Positions 61,398-64,000 of a DNA stretch of 64,000 nucleotides are shown here, piece after piece (positions within the stretch are counted from its first letter, which is position 1; each line of letters starts with the position of its first letter). The notes below the pieces were generated by a model. The model had not been told where the DNA came from. It ran no database searches and saw only the letters and a program-made list of their open reading frames with translations. Source of the stretch: RHLJ01 sp048058975 (GTDB lineage: Bacteria; Bacteroidota; Rhodothermia; Balneolales; Balneolaceae); assembly GCA_048058975.1 (NCBI GenBank), contig JBLLNP010000001.1, positions 310,001 through 374,000 of the forward strand. Direction: 5' to 3'. The translations under genes and the position numbers were made by a program.

Positions 61398-61582
61398 TAA
61401 AAAAAGCCTTGTTCAGAAGATGAATCCGAACAAGGCTTGTAACCAAAACTGTTTCGAACTCATCTTTCCCAGTGCCGGCTTATCGAACACTGAGCAGGAT
61501 GTAGCACCTTTCCCTCCCGAATAATCGGGAAGGCGGTTGCCAAGGCTTCGCAGGACCTGATCCCTCCACCTTTCTTAATGAG
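61398..61582 (-). promoter_or_regulatory. SAM-I riboswitch (S-box) with terminator, controlling metY
   Basis: Minus strand. The aptamer begins CTCATTAAGAAAGGTGGAGGGA (61582-61561), with the conserved AGGTGGAGGGA-x-x-GG-x-CC and then GCCTTGGCAACC; P1 closes with GATGAG near 61459. The expression platform is an intrinsic terminator: AAGCCTTGTTC pairs with GAACAAGGCTT (61405-61438), followed by T residues on the minus strand. High S-adenosylmethionine should stabilise the aptamer and allow the terminator to form, turning metY off. Bases are seen; the mechanism is established for SAM-I. Confidence 0.92.
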
Positions 61583-61624
61583 AATGCAATAGGATTTTAA
61601 AGAACGTCTGAGATTAACTCCCAA

Positions 61625-61665
61625 CAAAAAAGCCCTTCCGATATTGCATTCAAAAGGGCTTTTTC
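61625..61665. terminator. Bidirectional terminator hairpin
   Basis: AAAAAAGCCCTT and AAGGGCTTTTT at the two ends form a stem with a loop of about 16 bases and A/T runs on both sides. It lies between the riboswitch promoter region and the long gap before the S41 peptidase, and may end transcripts coming from the latter. Confidence 0.6.
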
Positions 61666-62142
61666 GTGTTTATTTAAAAACGGAGATACCTAAGCCCTTC
61701 AGGTGCACATCATGCACATACACATGCATTTACATGCGGGCTTACAAATGGTATGTCGGGTTGAAAATTTCATTGCATAAAGCTTACGGGTTGATATGCT
61801 CCCAAACAAGACCCTTCAAATTTTTTTTTGAAAAAAAGTCAAAAAGGTTCTTTCAGAGAGTTAAGTCTAGAAATTTCAACACATGATTTTATTCTGTTTT
61901 TAAGACGAAAAGAGCGGCAAAAAGAATAAAACTAAAAATAAAATACATTCAATAGTGTATAATTCTGTGCGAGAGTAAAATGAGCATCTCGGTATTTCGA
62001 AATGTTCATCCTCCTTCGAAGCAGAAATTACTCTTCGCGCTTTTTTAGAACTGATTCTAGAAAAAACTGCTGGGGCGGATAGCCATCCGCCCGTACAGGT
62101 CTTACTACGGAAACAAAGCAAGAAATAGAGTTTTCAATGCAA
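61666..62142. other. Long intergenic region without a supported gene
   Basis: About 480 bases. It includes a hairpin with AAGCCC/GGGCTT ends (61692-61743), a His-rich 22-codon mini-frame (61712-61780), a T9 stretch closing TTCAAA...TTTGAA near 61817, an imperfect repeat GCGAGAGTAA...TTACTCTTCGC (about 61969-62038), and a GGCGGAT hairpin. None is a convincing protein gene. Confidence 0.5.
62071..62099. repeat. GGCGGAT-type hairpin repeat (copy 2, inverted relative to copy 1)
   Basis: GGGGCGGATAGCCATCCGCC then CGTACAGG. The reverse complement, CCTGTACGGGCGGATGGCT..., matches 35487-35515 closely. Confidence 0.72.
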
Positions 62143-64000
62143 CTAGTTATTCAACTGCTCTAGCGCAAGTTCGATAGCTTTGGTTAATTGAGGGTCATTT
62201 CCGGTTAGTCTGTCTTTGAAATTGTTGTGTACATCAATATCGGGAGCTACACCGGTTCTTTCGAGATTAGCGCCATCTAAAGAATACACTCCTACCTTAG
62301 GAAGTCGATAAAACGAACCATCCACCAGGCTTTTTCCTGAAGTGAAAATGATCCATCGGTAGGTTTCGGTACCCACAACCGTACCAAGACCAAGCTCTTT
62401 AAAACCGGCGGTAGTAACTTCAGCGTCGCTAAGAGTCTGTTCGTTTATAAGTAGAATTATGGGTTTATCGGCAGGATTAAAATTCGACTGGCCAGTCATT
62501 TTTCCTTCCCGGTATTTCCATTGGGCGTATTTTCTTTGTGAGAGGAAGCGCAATACTTCGTCATGCACGTTTCCACCAGTATTATACCGCAAATCAAAAA
62601 TTAATGCGTCCCTGTTGTAAGCTTCTGATGTCATTTCGAGAAGGAAGCTTTGCAGTTGCCCTCCGCCCATATTCCTCATATGTACATAGGCTACCCGTTC
62701 GTTCGTTCGTTCATCAACCATTTGCTGATTTTTATCAACCCACTCTTCGTACAAATCGGATCTGGTTGAGAAGTAGGAGACAGGACGTATCTTTACCTCA
62801 AAAGAATTGCCATTTCTTCTGAATGTCAGGCTCATTTCTTCTGTCATTTCCGGAGAATTAAAATAAAATTCTCGGTTCATTTTTCGATCGATATTCTGTC
62901 CGTTAACAGCCACCAGCTCATCCCCCGGTTGCACATTTTTGCCTGCCTTATCCAGTGGACCTCTTCGAATTATAGAAGCTACTTTGTAAGGTTCATCGTT
63001 CTCAAAAATAAGGCCTGGTGAAAGTGTGGTGGTAGAGTAAAACTCATTCTCTTCCGGCCCATTAGAGTTAAATCCAAGATGAGAGGAATTCAACTCACCC
63101 AGCATATCATTGTTCATCCGGCGCAAATCAGCCCTGTTGGTTACAAAAGGTAGATAGGTTTTATAGCGATCTCTTATTTTTTCCCAGTCGACGCCATGGA
63201 ATGTTTCGTTATAAAAATTCTCTTCCATGTTGGCCCAGAACTCCTCGAACATCTGGTTAAATTCAGTACTCAAATTTCTCTGGAAGGAATATTCGGTTTC
63301 AATTTTGGTGGCTTTTGCTGAACTGGCATCGATTTTATAAGCAGAGCCTCTTCCGATAGCGTAAGCTTTTCCATTCGTAACCGATATAAATTGAACTTGA
63401 TTAATGCCATCCACTTTAGATGTTTTAGGGCTCTCGAAAGGCTGATGCGTGGTAACATAAAGTGCCGTATTTCCTTCATCATGATTACTGGTATAAAGTA
63501 CCATGGTTTTATCGCCATCCTGTAAAACAACACTTACAAATTGGTTGCCAAACCTTTCACCGATAGGTTCTGCCCGTTCCATTATTCGATCCATATTGAT
63601 CGAGATTTCAGGCTTTTTGTCGTCCTCGTCCTCTTTCTCATCTGAATCCTCTGATTTTTCTTCTTCCTTAAAAAGTTCATCAAACTTTTCGGATTTGAAA
63701 GGTTCTTCAAATCGATCTAGCGGTAGCCGGAATACATCAAAATTACTTGCCCCTCTGGGATAAGTTGGGGTAGTCTGAGTAGTAGAGTAGTAAATATATT
63801 TTCCATCAGGAGACCAGTACGGAGAGAACTCAGAAACTCCGGTTTTGGTAAGGTTCAGGATCTCTTTGCTCTTAATGTGATATACAAAGATGTCCTGCTC
63901 AAAATCACGTTTAGCATTATAAAGCAAATACTCATCATTTGGAGAAAAGTAAGGCTGAGTATTCTGGAAACCCCAAAACTCATCACGAACTACTGTTTCG
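62143..64000 (-). CDS. S41 family peptidase, tricorn protease-like (N-terminus outside window)
   Basis: The frame stays open to the right edge, so the N-terminal part is missing; about 619 residues are visible. A PD40 propeller tail (PYFSPNDEYLLY, FSPYWSPDGKYIYYS) is followed by an acidic stretch (Glu/Asp-rich at about 100 residues from the first in-window Met). Then come a helical domain, a PDZ domain (ASIIRRGPLDKAGKNVQPGDELVAVNGQ) and the S41 catalytic domain with LLINEQTLSDAEVTTAGFKELGLG, where the Ser of S-D-A-E is the nucleophile, and GVAPDIDV near the end. Tricorn-like peptidases degrade oligopeptides; this one is probably periplasmic, which the missing N-terminus would show. Confidence 0.87.
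   Translation of the reverse strand, partial: ETVVRDEFWGFQNTQPYFSPNDEYLLYNAKRDFEQDIFVYHIKSKEILNLTKTGVSEFSPYWSPDGKYIYYSTTQTTPTYPRGASNFDVFRLPLDRFEEPFKSEKFDELFKEEEKSEDSDEKEDEDDKKPEISINMDRIMERAEPIGERFGNQFVSVVLQDGDKTMVLYTSNHDEGNTALYVTTHQPFESPKTSKVDGINQVQFISVTNGKAYAIGRGSAYKIDASSAKATKIETEYSFQRNLSTEFNQMFEEFWANMEENFYNETFHGVDWEKIRDRYKTYLPFVTNRADLRRMNNDMLGELNSSHLGFNSNGPEENEFYSTTTLSPGLIFENDEPYKVASIIRRGPLDKAGKNVQPGDELVAVNGQNIDRKMNREFYFNSPEMTEEMSLTFRRNGNSFEVKIRPVSYFSTRSDLYEEWVDKNQQMVDERTNERVAYVHMRNMGGGQLQSFLLEMTSEAYNRDALIFDLRYNTGGNVHDEVLRFLSQRKYAQWKYREGKMTGQSNFNPADKPIILLINEQTLSDAEVTTAGFKELGLGTVVGTETYRWIIFTSGKSLVDGSFYRLPKVGVYSLDGANLERTGVAPDIDVHNNFKDRLTGNDPQLTKAIELALEQLNN

Noticed and set aside
61644..61886. 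80-codon plus-strand frame with several Cys and Lys
   Set aside because: It starts in a terminator hairpin, runs through simple repeats and poly-T, and ends in Lys/Phe-rich low-complexity text. No sign of a real protein.
1..64000. CRISPR array, prophage, integrated element or defence system
   Set aside because: No regularly spaced identical repeats, phage structural genes, integrase, or restriction and toxin genes were recognised; the repeats present are dispersed inverted repeats, not arrays.

Overview
The window looks like chromosomal DNA from a marine, Bacteroidota-related bacterium, most likely Balneolota (Balneola/Gracilimonas type). The support is a SusD-type lipoprotein, three outer-membrane receptor or barrel proteins, a DUF4249 partner lipoprotein, a type IX secretion sorting domain with the motif NYPNPFNPST, few Shine-Dalgarno sequences, and a division cluster in Bacteroidota order. 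This assignment is inferred from protein families; no rRNA is present. No tRNA, rRNA, CRISPR array, IS element or prophage was recognised.

Left part (1-13,030): the end of a susD-like gene, a zinc metalloprotease lipoprotein whose signal peptide is split from the body by one missing T, a large BNR/sortilin-like secreted propeller protein, a sterol-desaturase-family membrane enzyme, a sodium:solute symporter with a tiny membrane protein encoded just before it, and a TonB receptor/DUF4249 pair. Next (13,024-22,861) come WbqC-like, gltX, a PBP4-type carboxypeptidase lipoprotein, an NhaC antiporter, an NRDE protein, and a three-gene run of SpoIIE-type phosphatase, thioredoxin-like protein and DtxR/MntR-type regulator.

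Accessory cassette (22,954-28,962): DoxX, then on the minus strand TlpA, a DUF6029-like barrel protein, a redoxin lipoprotein, a redoxin with a type IX sorting domain, and a TonB receptor. Each minus-strand product carries a close cysteine pair. A 15-bp perfect inverted repeat resembling an MntR/DtxR operator lies just before the receptor gene. This is the best candidate for an undescribed system: metal-regulated, cell-surface thiol redox chemistry linked to outer-membrane uptake.

Middle (29,170-39,143): a PD40 propeller lipoprotein, SGNH hydrolase, AhpD-like protein, mutS2, PhzF-like protein, TSUP permease, a GT4 glycosyltransferase and small membrane proteins.

Division and wall cluster (39,202-54,709, all minus): mraZ-rsmH-ftsL-ftsI-murE-mraY-murD-ftsW-murG-murC-ftsQ-ftsA-ftsZ, with a sigma70-like promoter and three MraZ boxes upstream of mraZ, and a structured element plus terminator after ftsZ. 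murF, murB and ddl are absent from it.

Right part (54,913-64,000): a P1 peptidase, a B12-binding radical SAM protein, a methionine group (metY under a SAM-I riboswitch, an OsmC protein, metX), and a tricorn-type S41 peptidase cut by the window edge. Intergenic spaces are rich in at least four families of short dispersed inverted repeats.
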